Below are positions 30,778-44,233 of a stretch of 44,992 bases of DNA, piece by piece. Made by a program: the position numbers and the translations under genes. Each line of letters opens with the position of its first letter. Position 1 is the stretch's first letter. This DNA is from Hydrogenophaga sp. (GTDB taxonomy: Bacteria > Pseudomonadota > Gammaproteobacteria > Burkholderiales > Burkholderiaceae_C): positions 1 to 44,992 of the forward strand of contig JALORL010000002.1 of assembly GCA_025458915.1 (NCBI GenBank), in the 5' to 3' direction. The notes below the pieces were generated by a model. That model made no database searches, was not told the origin of the DNA, and was given only the letters and a program-made list of their open reading frames with translations.

Positions 30778-32082
30778 GTGAGCAACATGGCAGAGAAACT
30801 CTGTGCCGTCAAAGGCATGAACGATATTCTTCCCCCGGCCTCGTCCCATTGGGAATGGCTGGAGGACAAGCTGCGTTCCCTCGTGCAAGGTTATGGCTAC
30901 CGGAACCTGCGAACGCCCATTGTTGAGCCTACTGCCCTGTTCATCCGTGGCCTCGGCGAGGTCACCGACATTGTCGAGAAGGAAATGTATTCCTTTGAGG
31001 ACCGTCTCAATGGGGAACACCTGACCCTTCGGCCGGAGAACACCGCGGGCGTGGTGCGTGCGGCCATCGAGCATTCCCTGACCTACGACGGGGGAAAACG
31101 CCTGTACTACATGGGGCCGATGTTCCGCCACGAACGGCCCCAGCGGGGGCGCTACCGGCAGTTCCACCAGTTCGGTGCGGAAGCGCTGGGCTATGCCGGT
31201 CCGGACATTGACGCGGAATTGATCATCATGGCGTGCGACCTCTGGCGTACGCTGGGACTGACCGGCATCGAGCTTGAGATCAACAGCCTGGGGCAGGCCA
31301 CGGAGCGCCAACAGCACCGCAAGGCGTTGATCGATTACCTCGAAGGCCACATCGACCTCCTCGACGAAGACGCCCGCCGCCGGCTGCACTCCAATCCATT
31401 GCGCATCCTGGATACCAAGAATCCCGCCATGCAGGAACTGGTGGAGGGCGCGCCACGTCTCATGGATCACCTGGGAGCTGAGTCCTTGGCGCATTTCGAG
31501 CGCCTGCGCGCGCTGCTCGATGCACATGGAGTGGGCTACCGCATCAATCCCCGTCTTGTGAGGGGCATGGACTATTACAACCTCTCGGTGTTTGAGTTCG
31601 TCACCCGACAGTTGGGGTCGCAGGGTACGGTATGCGCCGGTGGGCGCTACGATGGATTGTTTGCCCAGATTGGCGCCAAGACTGTGCCGGCCGTGGGGTG
31701 GGCAATGGGTATGGAGCGCGTGCTGGAACTCTTGAACGAACAATCGCTGCTGCCCCGGCAGCTGGCTCCGGATGCCTATGCGGTTGTGCCCGATGCCGCT
31801 CACCTACCGAAGGTCATGCCGGTGCTCAGAATCCTGCGACAGTGCGGCGTAGGCGTACAGATGCACGCGGCTGGGGCCGAAGGGCAGGGCAGCATGAAAT
31901 CCCAGTTCAAGAAGGCGGATGCCAGTGGCGCTCGGTACGCCCTCATTTTCGGCGCCGACGAACTTGCACAAGGGCGTGTGTCGGTCAAGACGCTGCGGCA
32001 ACCGGATGGGTCCGGCACTCCCATGCAGATCCTTCTCTCCCTCGAAGAAGTCCCGGAGTGGGCGAACCGGTTGAAGACCTGA
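30778..32082 (+). CDS. hisS: Histidyl-tRNA synthetase
   Basis: [76 protein letters not shown] 30778 or ATG 30787. Confidence 0.96.
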   Translation: MSNMAEKLCAVKGMNDILPPASSHWEWLEDKLRSLVQGYGYRNLRTPIVEPTALFIRGLGEVTDIVEKEMYSFEDRLNGEHLTLRPENTAGVVRAAIEHSLTYDGGKRLYYMGPMFRHERPQRGRYRQFHQFGAEALGYAGPDIDAELIIMACDLWRTLGLTGIELEINSLGQATERQQHRKALIDYLEGHIDLLDEDARRRLHSNPLRILDTKNPAMQELVEGAPRLMDHLGAESLAHFERLRALLDAHGVGYRINPRLVRGMDYYNLSVFEFVTRQLGSQGTVCAGGRYDGLFAQIGAKTVPAVGWAMGMERVLELLNEQSLLPRQLAPDAYAVVPDAAHLPKVMPVLRILRQCGVGVQMHAAGAEGQGSMKSQFKKADASGARYALIFGADELAQGRVSVKTLRQPDGSGTPMQILLSLEEVPEWANRLKT

Positions 32083-32149
32083 TCCTCTTCGATCACCCTT
32101 CGCCAAACGGACCCGCCCCTACAATCTGCGCCTGCACTACGGAACAGCC

Positions 32150-32824
32150 ATGGCCAAACACCTCGACTTGGAAGAACAGGAACAACTCGACCAGATCAAG
32201 CATTTCTGGGCGCAGTACGGCAATGCCATCACCTGGCTGCTGATCGTGGTTCTGGGTGGATTTGCTGCCTGGAATGGTTGGAACTACTGGCAAAACCGAC
32301 AAGCAATCCAGGCAGCAGCACTGTTTGACGAGGTGCAGGGCGCTGCCCAGGCGGCGGACGCCGAACGACTCAAACGTGCGCTGACCGATATGAAGGCCGG
32401 ATTTGCGAAGACGACGTTTGCGGCGCAGTCCTCTCTTCTGGCCGCCCGGGCGTTCCAGGAGTCGGGAGATGCTGCGGGCGCACGCGAGGCCCTGCAGTGG
32501 ATCGTCGACAACGGCAACGAGCCAGCGTATCTCGCTGTTGCCAGGCTGCGCCTGGCCGCGCTGGATCTTGCAGCAGGGGAGCACGAAAAGGCGTTGGGCT
32601 GGTTGTCCACGTCGATGCCGGCCGCGTATGAACCGCTCGCCGCAGATCGTCGCGGCGACGTGTTTCTGGCGCAAGGCAAGACTGCTGAAGCCAGTACCCA
32701 GTATCAGAATGCATGGCGTACGTTGAGCGAGCAGGCCGAGTACCGACGATTGGTTGAGGTCAAACTGGCATCCCTGGGCGTGGACGTGGCCGCTCTGGCT
32801 CCGGGCCAAGGGGCGGCTCAGTGA
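32150..32824 (+). CDS. yfgM: YfgM-like membrane-anchored tetratricopeptide protein
   Basis: AKHLDLEEQEQLDQIKHFWAQYGNAITWLLIVVLGGFAAWNGWNYWQNRQA, TPR-like C-terminus; position between hisS and bamB. Confidence 0.87.
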   Translation: MAKHLDLEEQEQLDQIKHFWAQYGNAITWLLIVVLGGFAAWNGWNYWQNRQAIQAAALFDEVQGAAQAADAERLKRALTDMKAGFAKTTFAAQSSLLAARAFQESGDAAGAREALQWIVDNGNEPAYLAVARLRLAALDLAAGEHEKALGWLSTSMPAAYEPLAADRRGDVFLAQGKTAEASTQYQNAWRTLSEQAEYRRLVEVKLASLGVDVAALAPGQGAAQ

Positions 32825-33990
32825 AGGACCTCACCTTGTCCGGCCTGGGATGTGCGGGCGCCAGCAACTGGACCTCTCTTGCACGTCGCTGCATTCCCGC
32901 CTTGTTGGCCATGGCTGTCGCCGCGTGTTCGTCGGGACCAGAGAAACCCAGGCCTGCTCCTCTGCCGCCAGTCACTGCCACGCTCGGCGTGGAAACTGTC
33001 TGGACTGCGCAGATCGGTCCCTCCCAGGCGGCGCTTTCCCCGGCGTCCGTGGCAGGCCGGTTGTTCGCTGCATCGTCCACGGGCACGTTGGTGGCGCTTG
33101 ATGCGACCACCGGGCGTGATCTCTGGCGTCTCAACATCGGTACGCCGATCTCCGCTGGCGTTGGATCCGATGGCGAGACGGCTGCGGTGGTGACACAGTC
33201 GAACCAGTTGCTGGCCGTGGCCGCAGGCAAAGAGATTTGGCGTGTGCAGCTGCCTGCAAGAACATTCACTGCACCGCTGGTGGCCGGGAAACGGGTATTC
33301 GTGCTCACAGCCGATCGCACCGTGACCGCCTTCGACGGCCAGACTGGTGCACGGCTGTGGAGCCAATCACGCTCGGCCGAACCCCTGGTTCTCGCGCAAT
33401 CGGGACTGCTGATGGCAGTCGGTGACACCTTGGTGGCAGGCATCTCGGGCCGTCTGGTTGGTTTCAACCCCTTGACGGGGGCTGTGCGATGGGAAGCCCC
33501 GGTGGGTACCTCGCGTGGCACCAACGAAGTGGAGCGTCTGGTGGATATCGTCGCGCCGGCAAGCAGGCTAGGGGACAGCGTGTGCGTGCGCTCCTACAGC
33601 GCTGCGATCGGTTGCGTCGACACCAGCCGAGGAACCCTGGCGTGGACGCGACCTGCCCAGGGCATTGTTGGCGTGCATGGAGACGACCGGCTTGTGTTCG
33701 GTGTCGAAAGCAGTGGCCGTATGCAGGCGTGGCAGCGGTCCTCCGGCGAGCCGGCCTGGCAGTCGGACCGCCTGCTTCACCGCACCCTCACGGCGCCGCT
33801 TGCTGTCGGTCGGGTGGTGGTGCTGGGGGATTCCGAAGGCACCGTGCATGTTCTGTCGCGCGAGGATGGCAGCGAGATGAACAGGCTCACCACGGACGGT
33901 TCGGCGGTGATTGCCGCACCCATCATGGCGGGCAACGTCCTTCTGGTGCAGACCCGCAATGGTGGTCTGTTCGCATGGCGGCCGCGGTGA
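32821..33990 (+). CDS. bamB: Outer membrane assembly lipoprotein BamB
   Basis: Lipobox LLAMAVAACSSG; beta-propeller repeats (GTLVALDATTGRDLWRLNIGTPISAGVGSDG; RTVTAFDGQTGARLWSQS). ATG... overlaps the yfgM stop. Confidence 0.93.
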   Translation: MKDLTLSGLGCAGASNWTSLARRCIPALLAMAVAACSSGPEKPRPAPLPPVTATLGVETVWTAQIGPSQAALSPASVAGRLFAASSTGTLVALDATTGRDLWRLNIGTPISAGVGSDGETAAVVTQSNQLLAVAAGKEIWRVQLPARTFTAPLVAGKRVFVLTADRTVTAFDGQTGARLWSQSRSAEPLVLAQSGLLMAVGDTLVAGISGRLVGFNPLTGAVRWEAPVGTSRGTNEVERLVDIVAPASRLGDSVCVRSYSAAIGCVDTSRGTLAWTRPAQGIVGVHGDDRLVFGVESSGRMQAWQRSSGEPAWQSDRLLHRTLTAPLAVGRVVVLGDSEGTVHVLSREDGSEMNRLTTDGSAVIAAPIMAGNVLLVQTRNGGLFAWRPR

Positions 33991-34041
33991 GTCTGGCTGC
34001 AACAGCCTGCAACCCGTGCGAATGAACGAAAGCAGATCTTC

Positions 34042-35376
34042 TTGAAACCCGTGATCGCCCTGGTGGGCCGGCCCAATGTCGGCAAATCCACCCTGTTCAA
34101 CCGTCTGACGAGTTCGCGCGATGCCATCGTGGCTGACTTTGCCGGCCTGACCCGCGACCGCCACTATGGAAATGGCCGCTTGGGAGTGCGGGAGTACATC
34201 GTCATCGACACGGGTGGTTTTGAGCCAGACGCCAGCGAAGGCATCTACCGCGAAATGGCCAAGCAGACCCGCCAGGCTGTGGCCGAGTCGGATGTGGTGA
34301 TTTTCGTGGTCGATGCCAGGGCTGGCATCAGCGCCCAGGATCACGAAATTGCGCAGTATCTCCGCCGACTCGGCAAACCCACCGTGCTGGTGGCCAACAA
34401 GGCCGAAGGAATGACCCAGGGCCTGCAGCTTGTGGAGTTCTTCGAACTGGGGTTGGGGGAGGTGATTCCCGTATCCGGCGCACACGGCCAGGGCGTGCGG
34501 TCCATGTTGGAGCTGGCCCTGGAGTCCGTGCCCGGCCTGCCTGTCGACGAGGACGACGAGCCTGCAGTGGATGCGGGTGTCATTCGACTGGCTGTTGCAG
34601 GGCGCCCCAACGTGGGCAAATCCACTCTGATCAACGCGTGGTTGGGGGAAGAGCGGTTGGTGGCCTTTGATCTGCCGGGCACGACACGGGATGCGATTTC
34701 GGTGCCGTTTGAGCGCGCCGGGCAGAAGTACGAACTGATCGACACGGCGGGCATTCGCCGCAAGGGTCGGGTGTTCGAGGCCATCGAAAAATTTTCGGTG
34801 GTCAAGACCCTGCAGGCGATCCAGAACGCGCATGTGGTGCTGCTGCTGCTGGATGCCACCCAAGGCGTCACCGATCAGGACGCCCACATCGCAGGGTACA
34901 TCCTCGAAAGCGGTCGTGCGGTGGTGCTGGCCATCAACAAGTGGGATGCTGTGGACGCCTACCAGAGGGAGCAGATCGAGCGTCAGGTGGAGTCCCGTCT
35001 GGCCTTTCTGAAGTTCGCTTCGATGCACCTCATCTCCGCCCAGAAGCGGCAAGGGCTTGGACCCGTGTGGAAGTCGATTGCCCAGGCGCATGCCTCCGCC
35101 ACACGCAAGATGAGCACACCCGTGTTGACCAGGTTGCTGCTCGAGGCGGTATCGTTTCAAGCCCCTCAGCGGTCCGGCATGTTTCGACCCAAGATGCGCT
35201 ATGCCCATCAGGGCGGCATGAATCCCCCGGTGATCGTGATTCACGGAAATTCACTGGATCAGATACCCGACGCCTACAAGCGGTTTCTCGAAGGACGGTT
35301 TCGCAAGGCTTTCGACCTCGTCGGCACGCCTCTGCGCATCGAGTTCAAAACATCCGCCAATCCCTACAAGGAATAG
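34042..35376 (+). CDS. der: Ribosome-associated GTPase Der (EngA)
   Basis: TTG start; two G domains: [23 protein letters not shown] and [23 protein letters not shown]. Confidence 0.96.
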   Translation: MKPVIALVGRPNVGKSTLFNRLTSSRDAIVADFAGLTRDRHYGNGRLGVREYIVIDTGGFEPDASEGIYREMAKQTRQAVAESDVVIFVVDARAGISAQDHEIAQYLRRLGKPTVLVANKAEGMTQGLQLVEFFELGLGEVIPVSGAHGQGVRSMLELALESVPGLPVDEDDEPAVDAGVIRLAVAGRPNVGKSTLINAWLGEERLVAFDLPGTTRDAISVPFERAGQKYELIDTAGIRRKGRVFEAIEKFSVVKTLQAIQNAHVVLLLLDATQGVTDQDAHIAGYILESGRAVVLAINKWDAVDAYQREQIERQVESRLAFLKFASMHLISAQKRQGLGPVWKSIAQAHASATRKMSTPVLTRLLLEAVSFQAPQRSGMFRPKMRYAHQGGMNPPVIVIHGNSLDQIPDAYKRFLEGRFRKAFDLVGTPLRIEFKTSANPYKE

Positions 35377-35456
35377 GCGTTCAGGTCCGGGTAAACCACC
35401 ACCGGTATGGTATGGTGCCCTCCTCATCAACTCTTCCTCTGAACACGGAGCATATC

Positions 35457-35708
35457 GTGAGCAACAACAAAGGCCAGCTTCTTCAAGACCCATTCCTCAA
35501 CCAGCTGCGCCGGGAACACATTCCGGTATCCATCTATCTGGTCAACGGAATCAAGCTTCAGGGGCAGATCGAATCCTTCGATCAATACGTGGTGCTGCTG
35601 CGAAACACCGTCACCCAGATGGTTTACAAGCACGCAATTTCCACCATCGTGCCGGGTCGGCCGATGCAGTTTTCAGCGGCTCCATCTGACGAATCGTCGG
35701 CCTCTTGA
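35457..35708 (+). CDS. hfq: RNA chaperone Hfq
   Basis: GTG start: [69 protein letters not shown]. Confidence 0.97.
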   Translation: MSNNKGQLLQDPFLNQLRREHIPVSIYLVNGIKLQGQIESFDQYVVLLRNTVTQMVYKHAISTIVPGRPMQFSAAPSDESSAS

Positions 35709-35735
35709 TCCGCTCCGAACGGAAGGTGGGCGACA

Positions 35736-36968
35736 GTGCCTGCCCACGGGTTGCGGCAACACATTGACTGGACCGGTTTGACCTCAAATGACTCTCTAGC
35801 GCCAGCGGGGTCGCCCAAAGTCATCCTGGTAGGGGTTGATCTGGGAGGTCCGCATTTCGATGCTGGCTTGGAAGAGCTGGGGTTGCTGGCCGAATCTGCT
35901 GGCTACACCGTAGCCGGGAAGATGGCCTGCAAGCGCAGAGCACCCGACCCTGCGCTTTTTGTCGGATCCGGCAAAGCGGAAGAGATCCGGTTGATGCTTC
36001 AAGCTTCCGGCTCGACCGAGGTGCTGTTTGATCAAGCCCTGAGTCCGGCGCAGCAACGCAATCTGGAACGCCACCTTGGGGCACCGGTCAACGATCGGAT
36101 CCTGCTGATTCTCGAAATATTTGCCCAGCGTGCGCGCAGCCACGAGGGCAAGCTTCAGGTGGAACTCGCCCGCTTGCAATATCTGTCCACCCGGCTGGTG
36201 CGACGTTGGTCTCATCTGGAACGGCAAAGCGGTGGTATCGGTATGCGTGGCGGCCCGGGCGAAACCCAGATCGAGCTCGATCGACGCATGATCGCCGACG
36301 CCATCAAACGCACCAAGGATCGACTCGAGAAGGTCAAGAAGCAACGTGCTACACAGCGCCGCCAGCGGGAGCGCCGAGAGGCGTTCAACATGTCGCTGGT
36401 TGGATACACCAACGCAGGCAAGTCATCGCTGTTCAATGCATTGGTCAAGGCAAAAGCCTATGCCGCGGATCAGCTCTTTGCCACCTTGGACACCACCACC
36501 CGCCAGATGTATCTCGGAGAGGCCGGGCGCTCCGTTTCGCTGTCCGACACCGTCGGGTTCATTCGCAATCTGCCGCACGGCCTGGTAGACGCCTTCGCAG
36601 CTACCTTGCAGGAATCGGTGGACGCCGACCTGCTGCTGCACGTGGTCGATGCCTCCAATCCCGACTGGGCTGAACAGATGACGGCGGTACAGAGCGTGCT
36701 GGAAGACATCGGCGCTGGCAAAGTGCCGCAGATCCTGGTGTTCAACAAGCTGGATGCCATCGACCCTGACCGAAAACCTCTGGCATTGCAGGACAGTTTG
36801 GAACTTGATGGATTGTCCCGGGATCGGGTGTATGTGAGTGCCCTGACCGGGGAGGGACTGGAGCGGCTGCGCCAAAGGCTGGCCAGCGCGGTGCTGGCCA
36901 GTGGCCGTGTCCGCAGTACCAATTCCCCGGGTGAAGCGGACGTTATCGAAAACGCGCCGACACATTAG
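35736..36968 (+). CDS. hflX: GTPase HflX
   Basis: GTG start; SRLVRRWSHLERQSGGIGMRGGPGETQIELDRR; LVGYTNAGKSSLFNALVKA; LSDTVGFIRNLPHGLVDAFAATLQE. Confidence 0.95.
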   Translation: MPAHGLRQHIDWTGLTSNDSLAPAGSPKVILVGVDLGGPHFDAGLEELGLLAESAGYTVAGKMACKRRAPDPALFVGSGKAEEIRLMLQASGSTEVLFDQALSPAQQRNLERHLGAPVNDRILLILEIFAQRARSHEGKLQVELARLQYLSTRLVRRWSHLERQSGGIGMRGGPGETQIELDRRMIADAIKRTKDRLEKVKKQRATQRRQRERREAFNMSLVGYTNAGKSSLFNALVKAKAYAADQLFATLDTTTRQMYLGEAGRSVSLSDTVGFIRNLPHGLVDAFAATLQESVDADLLLHVVDASNPDWAEQMTAVQSVLEDIGAGKVPQILVFNKLDAIDPDRKPLALQDSLELDGLSRDRVYVSALTGEGLERLRQRLASAVLASGRVRSTNSPGEADVIENAPTH

Positions 36969-37010
36969 GCACAATGTGGCAGTTTTGAATTGAAAGAAGA
37001 TTGGCTCTAC

Positions 37011-38390
37011 ATGGACGTGAATTCGCCTATTTCTGGTCGTGACCTGCCAGCCGGCCTCCGGCTGAAACGCTGGCTGTCGCGCTGGGGCATGTTCAATCTG
37101 AACGATCCTCGTTGGGGGCGGGACGATGACTCCAGCCGAAACGGTGGTGACGCCAACGGTTCGCGCGAGGACAACGATGGTCGGCAGACCCAGAGGCCTC
37201 GTGGCCAGGGTCCCAACCAGGGGCCGCCCGACCTGGATGAACTGTGGCGGGATTTCAACCGCAAGCTCGGCGGGCTCCTCGGTGGTGGCCGAGGTGGTGG
37301 CTCCGGCGGTGGACAGGGGGGTGGCAGTGGCTTGCCCGGCTTCAACCCATCTCCGAAGTCCACCGGCATCGGAGCAGGTCTGATTGGCGGCGTGGCCGTG
37401 ATCATCTGGCTCGGTACCGGTATCTTCATCGTGCAGGAAGGTCAGCAGGCCGTCATCACCCAGTTCGGCAAGTACCACAGTACGGTGGGCGCTGGTTTCA
37501 ACTGGCGTTTACCGTATCCAGTGCAGCGGCACGAGACGGTGTTTGTTACCCAGTTGCGGTCGGTGGATGTGGGTCGGGACAACATCGTTCCGGCGACGGG
37601 CCTTCGGGAATCGTCCATGCTGACCGAGGACGAGAACATCGTTGACATCAAGTTTGCGGTTCAGTACCGATTGAACGACGCCAGGGCTTTCCTGTTTGAA
37701 AGTCGTGACCCGGACGCCGCTGTGCTGAAAGCGGCTGAAACGGCTGTGCGTGAAGTGGTCGGCAAGATGCGCATGGATGCGGTTCTGGCCGAGGAACGTG
37801 ACCAGGTGGCACCCCGCGTTCGTACGCTGATGCAGACCATCCTGGACCGCTACAACGTCGGCATCGAGGTGGTGGGCGTGAACATCCAGCAGGGTGGCAT
37901 TCGGCCCCCGGAGCAGGTTCAGGCCGCGTTTGATGACGTGCTCAGGGCAGCCCAGGAGCGAGAACGGGCCAAGAACGAGGCCGAGGCCTACGCCAACGAC
38001 GTGGTTCCGCGTGCTCGCGGTGCGGCCTCGCGGTTGACGGAGGAGGCCGAGGGCTACCGGGCGCGCATCGTGGCGCAGGCCGAAGGTGATTCACAGCGCT
38101 TCCGTTCGGTCTTGCAGGAGTACCAGAAGGCGCCTCAGGTAACCCGCGAGCGGATGTATGTCGATGCCATGCAGGAGGTTTACAGCAACGTGACCAAGAT
38201 TCTGGTGGACTCCAGGTCGGGCTCCAATCTGTTGTATCTCCCGCTGGACAAGATCATCCAGTCCACGGGGCCGGGGGGTGCGGTGACGCCGACGCCACCG
38301 GCTTCAGCCCCCATGTCTTCCCCTGCGACAACGCCCGCCAGCCGGTCATTGGACAACGCTGCACGCTCGCGTGAGCGTGAGAGCCGCTGA
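37011..38390 (+). CDS. hflK: FtsH protease modulator HflK, Gly-rich N-terminus
   Basis: LGGGRGGGSGGGQGGGSG linker, TM VAVIIWLGTGIFIVQEGQQAVITQFGKYHSTVGAGFNWRLPYP (SPFH). Confidence 0.94.
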   Translation: MDVNSPISGRDLPAGLRLKRWLSRWGMFNLNDPRWGRDDDSSRNGGDANGSREDNDGRQTQRPRGQGPNQGPPDLDELWRDFNRKLGGLLGGGRGGGSGGGQGGGSGLPGFNPSPKSTGIGAGLIGGVAVIIWLGTGIFIVQEGQQAVITQFGKYHSTVGAGFNWRLPYPVQRHETVFVTQLRSVDVGRDNIVPATGLRESSMLTEDENIVDIKFAVQYRLNDARAFLFESRDPDAAVLKAAETAVREVVGKMRMDAVLAEERDQVAPRVRTLMQTILDRYNVGIEVVGVNIQQGGIRPPEQVQAAFDDVLRAAQERERAKNEAEAYANDVVPRARGAASRLTEEAEGYRARIVAQAEGDSQRFRSVLQEYQKAPQVTRERMYVDAMQEVYSNVTKILVDSRSGSNLLYLPLDKIIQSTGPGGAVTPTPPASAPMSSPATTPASRSLDNAARSRERESR

Positions 38391-38429
38391 GTTGTTGGCC
38401 GAAAAAGCCAAGACAAGAGATCAAGCGAT

Positions 38430-39320
38430 ATGAACAAACTGGGTTTCATCCTCACGTCGATTTTCGTGGCGGTCGCTATTGCGAGTTCCATGCTCTTTGT
38501 GGTCGACCAGAGGCAGTTCGGCGTGGTGTTCCAATTGGGTCAGATCAAGCAGGTCGTGACCGAGCCGGGGCTCAACTTCAAGCTGCCGCCCCCGTTCCAG
38601 AATGTCTCGTACATCGACAAGCGCCTGCTTACACTGGAAAGCACCGATACCGAGCCCACCCTGACCGCTGAAAAGCAGCGGGTGGTGATCGACTGGTATG
38701 TGCGCTGGCGCATCAGTGACCCACAGGCTTACATCCGCAACGTCGGGATCAACGAACGGGCTGGCGCACTGCAGCTCAACCGCGTGGTGAGAAACTCGTT
38801 CCAGGCCGAAGTGAACAAGCGGACGGTGAACGAATTGCTGTCCAGCCGGCGCGAGGAACTCATGGCCGATGTGAAGCGAGAGGTGCTCGCCGCGGTTCGG
38901 GGTGCCAATCAGCCCTGGGGCATGGATGTGGTGGATGTTCGAATCACCCGCGTCGACTACGCAGAAAGCATCACGCGGTCGGTCTACGAACGCATGGAGG
39001 CTGAACGCAAGCGGGTCGCAAACGAACTCCGTTCAACAGGCTTCGCCGAAGGTGAAAAAATCCGTGCGGACGCCGACCGCCAGCGGGAGGTGATCGTGTC
39101 CGAGGCCTACCGCGATGCCCAACGCATCAAAGGTGAAGGCGATGCCCAGGCCGCCGCTACCTTTGCGGCTGCTTTTGGTCAGGATCCTGCGTTTGCGCAG
39201 TTTTACCGAAGTCTCGACGCCTACAAGGCAAGCTTCTCGGGCAAGTCCGACGTGATGGTGATGGATCCGTCGTCCGACTTCTTCAAGGCCTTGCGCAGCA
39301 GCAACCTCGCGCCGCGCTGA
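38430..39320 (+). CDS. hflC: FtsH protease modulator HflC
   Basis: MNKLGFILTSIFVAVAIASSMLFVVDQRQFGVVFQLGQIKQVVTEPGLNFKLPPPFQNV (SPFH), directly after hflK. Confidence 0.95.
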   Translation: MNKLGFILTSIFVAVAIASSMLFVVDQRQFGVVFQLGQIKQVVTEPGLNFKLPPPFQNVSYIDKRLLTLESTDTEPTLTAEKQRVVIDWYVRWRISDPQAYIRNVGINERAGALQLNRVVRNSFQAEVNKRTVNELLSSRREELMADVKREVLAAVRGANQPWGMDVVDVRITRVDYAESITRSVYERMEAERKRVANELRSTGFAEGEKIRADADRQREVIVSEAYRDAQRIKGEGDAQAAATFAAAFGQDPAFAQFYRSLDAYKASFSGKSDVMVMDPSSDFFKALRSSNLAPR

Positions 39321-39332
39321 GGTCCTGTTGTT

Positions 39333-39515
39333 GTGGGCGAGCTGGTCTGGGCCGCGCTCGCCCTTGTACTGATCCTTGAGGGGCTTTTGCCATTCCTGGC
39401 GCCCGGAGCCTGGCGCCGGATGTTCACCGAAATGGTGAAACTCAAGGACGGCCAGATCCGTTTCTTCGGGTTGGTGTGCCTGGTGCTCGGCTGTCTGCTC
39501 TGGTGGTGGTCCTGA
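39333..39515 (+). CDS. DUF2065-family small membrane protein
   Basis: 60 aa: GELVWAALALVLILEGLLPFLAPGAWRRMFTEMVKLKDGQIRFFGLVCLVLGCLLWWWS; conserved position after hflC. Confidence 0.85.
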   Translation: MGELVWAALALVLILEGLLPFLAPGAWRRMFTEMVKLKDGQIRFFGLVCLVLGCLLWWWS

Positions 39516-39602
39516 TGCCCAGGCCGTCGCGCTGCATTCGGGCGCTCTCCGGGCCATGTCAGCCAGCCCGGTAAAATTCCCTTTTTATCCTTCCCACAGA
39601 AG

Positions 39603-42190
<2,588 letters not shown>

Positions 42191-42239
42191 GCCGTGCTTT
42201 CGTGCAGAATCAAAAAAAGATCCCACACCCGGAGCCTTC

Positions 42240-42764
42240 ATGCTGACCGAAGACGGCAAACACCTCTACGTTTCCTACGACGAATACCACAACCTGATCG
42301 AGAAGCTCGCCATCAAGGTGTACCAGTCGGGCTGGCAGTTCGACACCATTCTTTGTCTGGCTCGGGGTGGCATGCGACCGGGTGACATCCTCTCCCGCAT
42401 TTTCGATGTTCCACTGGCCATCATGTCCACCAGCTCGTACCGCGCCGAAGCGGGGAAACAGCAGGGGCAGCTGGATATTGCGCGGTACATCACCACGCCC
42501 AAGGGCGAAATTGCGGGCAAGGTCTTGCTGGTCGATGACCTGGCGGATTCGGGTGTCACGCTCAAGGCGGTCATCGAGATGCTGAAGAACAACTACCCAC
42601 CGATCACCGAGTTGCGCAGCGCCGTGATCTGGACCAAGCAGCTGTCCACGTTCACGCCTGATTACTCGGTGGAATTCCTGCCGACCAATCCCTGGATCCA
42701 CCAGCCCTTCGAGGGGTACGACGCCATGCGGCCCGCTCAGCTGCTGGAAAAGTGGAAGCTCTGA
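42240..42764 (+). CDS. Type I phosphoribosyltransferase (purine PRTase-like)
   Basis: MLTEDGKHLYVSYDEYHNLIEKLAIKVYQSGWQFDTILCLARGGMRPGDILSR; PRPP loop VLLVDDLADSGVTLKAV. Confidence 0.87.
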   Translation: MLTEDGKHLYVSYDEYHNLIEKLAIKVYQSGWQFDTILCLARGGMRPGDILSRIFDVPLAIMSTSSYRAEAGKQQGQLDIARYITTPKGEIAGKVLLVDDLADSGVTLKAVIEMLKNNYPPITELRSAVIWTKQLSTFTPDYSVEFLPTNPWIHQPFEGYDAMRPAQLLEKWKL

Positions 42765-42769
42765 GCGGC

Positions 42770-43963
42770 ATGAGCGACGCCCTGCCCACCCACCTGATCC
42801 ACCATCCGTACACCCCGCCCGAGGGGTTTGACGCCATGTCGCCTGGCGTGCACAAGGCGTCCACCGTGTTCTTTCCGGATGTGAACGCCCTGCGCACCAG
42901 GGAGTGGAAAGACAAGAGTGGCTACACCTATGGGCTGCATGGAACCCCCACCACCTTTGTCCTGGAAGAACGCATTGCTTCGCTGGAAGGCGGCAGGCAC
43001 TGTGTATTGACCACCAGCGGGCTTTCTGCCATTTCACTGGTGGACATGGCGTTTCTCAGCCAGGGCCATGAGGTTCTGCTGCCAGACAACGCATACGGTC
43101 CCCGCAAGGCGTTTGCGGCCGGGGAACTTGCGCGCTGGGGAATCACCCACCGCTTCTTCGATGCGATGAACCCCGCCGACCTGGAAGCCAAAATCGGTCC
43201 GGCCACGCGCCTGGTTTGGCTGGAGGCGCCCGGTTCGATCACGCTGGAGTTTCCCGATCTGCCCGGCCTGGTGGCGGTGGTGCAGCGGGCCAACGAGGCC
43301 CGAGGGGATGACAGCCGGGTGCTCACCGCCCTTGACAACACCTGGGGCGCGGGCATTGCGTTCAATGCGTTTGAGCTTGGCATCGACATCTCGGCGCAGG
43401 CGCTGACGAAATACCCCAGTGGTGGCGCAGACGTGTTGATGGGGTCGGTGGTGACGCGGGACGAGCGCCTGCACCAGGAAGTATTGCTGTGCCACATGCG
43501 GCTTGGCATTGGCGTCGGTGCCAACGATGCCGAGTTCGTGTTGCGCGGGTTGCCGTCGGTGGCGTTGCGCTACCACGCGCAGGACGCCGCCACCCGGGCA
43601 TTGGCCGAGTGGATGCAGCACCAATCCGGCGTGGCTGCGGTTCTTCACCCGGCCTTGCCCCACTCGCCAGGCCATGCGTACTGGAAGCGCGATGCCAAGG
43701 CAGCCGCCTGCTTGTTCAGCGCGGTGTTCGACGACGCCATTTCACAGCAGCAGATCGACGCTTTCTGCGATGCGCTTCGCTTGTTCCGGCTCGGCTGGAG
43801 CTGGGCTGGCCCCATGAGCCTGTGCGCGCCTTACCATGTGCCATCCATTCGCACCACGCCTTGGCCCCACCAGGGTGGGCTGGTGCGTTTCGCGGTCGGG
43901 CTGGAGGCCGTGGAGGACTTGCGTGCGGACATTGCGCAAGCCTTGACGGTCCTCAGGACCTGA
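42770..43963 (+). CDS. metC: Cys/Met-metabolism PLP-dependent enzyme, cystathionine beta-lyase-like
   Basis: YTYGLHGTPTTFVLEERIASLEGGRHCVLTTSGLSAISL; ALDNTWGAGIAFNAFELGIDISAQALTKYPSGGADVLMGSVV (PLP Lys). Confidence 0.87.
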   Translation: MSDALPTHLIHHPYTPPEGFDAMSPGVHKASTVFFPDVNALRTREWKDKSGYTYGLHGTPTTFVLEERIASLEGGRHCVLTTSGLSAISLVDMAFLSQGHEVLLPDNAYGPRKAFAAGELARWGITHRFFDAMNPADLEAKIGPATRLVWLEAPGSITLEFPDLPGLVAVVQRANEARGDDSRVLTALDNTWGAGIAFNAFELGIDISAQALTKYPSGGADVLMGSVVTRDERLHQEVLLCHMRLGIGVGANDAEFVLRGLPSVALRYHAQDAATRALAEWMQHQSGVAAVLHPALPHSPGHAYWKRDAKAAACLFSAVFDDAISQQQIDAFCDALRLFRLGWSWAGPMSLCAPYHVPSIRTTPWPHQGGLVRFAVGLEAVEDLRADIAQALTVLRT

Positions 43964-43990
43964 TTTTTCCAACCCCACCGAAAGACTGTT

Positions 43991-44188
43991 TTGGCCACTC
44001 CCAACTACGGATATGAGAAGCGTCAGCGCGAGCTGGCCAAGAAGCAGAAGAAAGAAGAGAAGCTTCGGGCCAAAGCCGCGGGCAAGCGGCAAGGCGAACG
44101 AGAAGGGGAAGACGGCGAATCTTCTGCTGGCCCGGCTGATGGCGATGGCGGCAGCCCGCCTTCCGAGGGTGCGTCGGGTTCTGACTGA
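43991..44188 (+). CDS. Small Lys/Arg-rich hypothetical protein with acidic/Ser-Gly tail
   Basis: TTG start: MATPNYGYEKRQRELAKKQKKEEKLRAKAAGKRQGEREGEDGESSAGPADGDGGSPPSEGASGSD. Confidence 0.65.
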   Translation: MATPNYGYEKRQRELAKKQKKEEKLRAKAAGKRQGEREGEDGESSAGPADGDGGSPPSEGASGSD

Positions 44189-44233
44189 ATCGGCTGTGCG
44201 CCAAGGCCGTTGAAACCAGCGGTACCGTGGGGT

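Noticed and set aside
37280-37350. GGT/GGC-rich tract in hflK
   Set aside because: Encodes the Gly-rich N-terminal linker usual for HflK; not a regulatory repeat.
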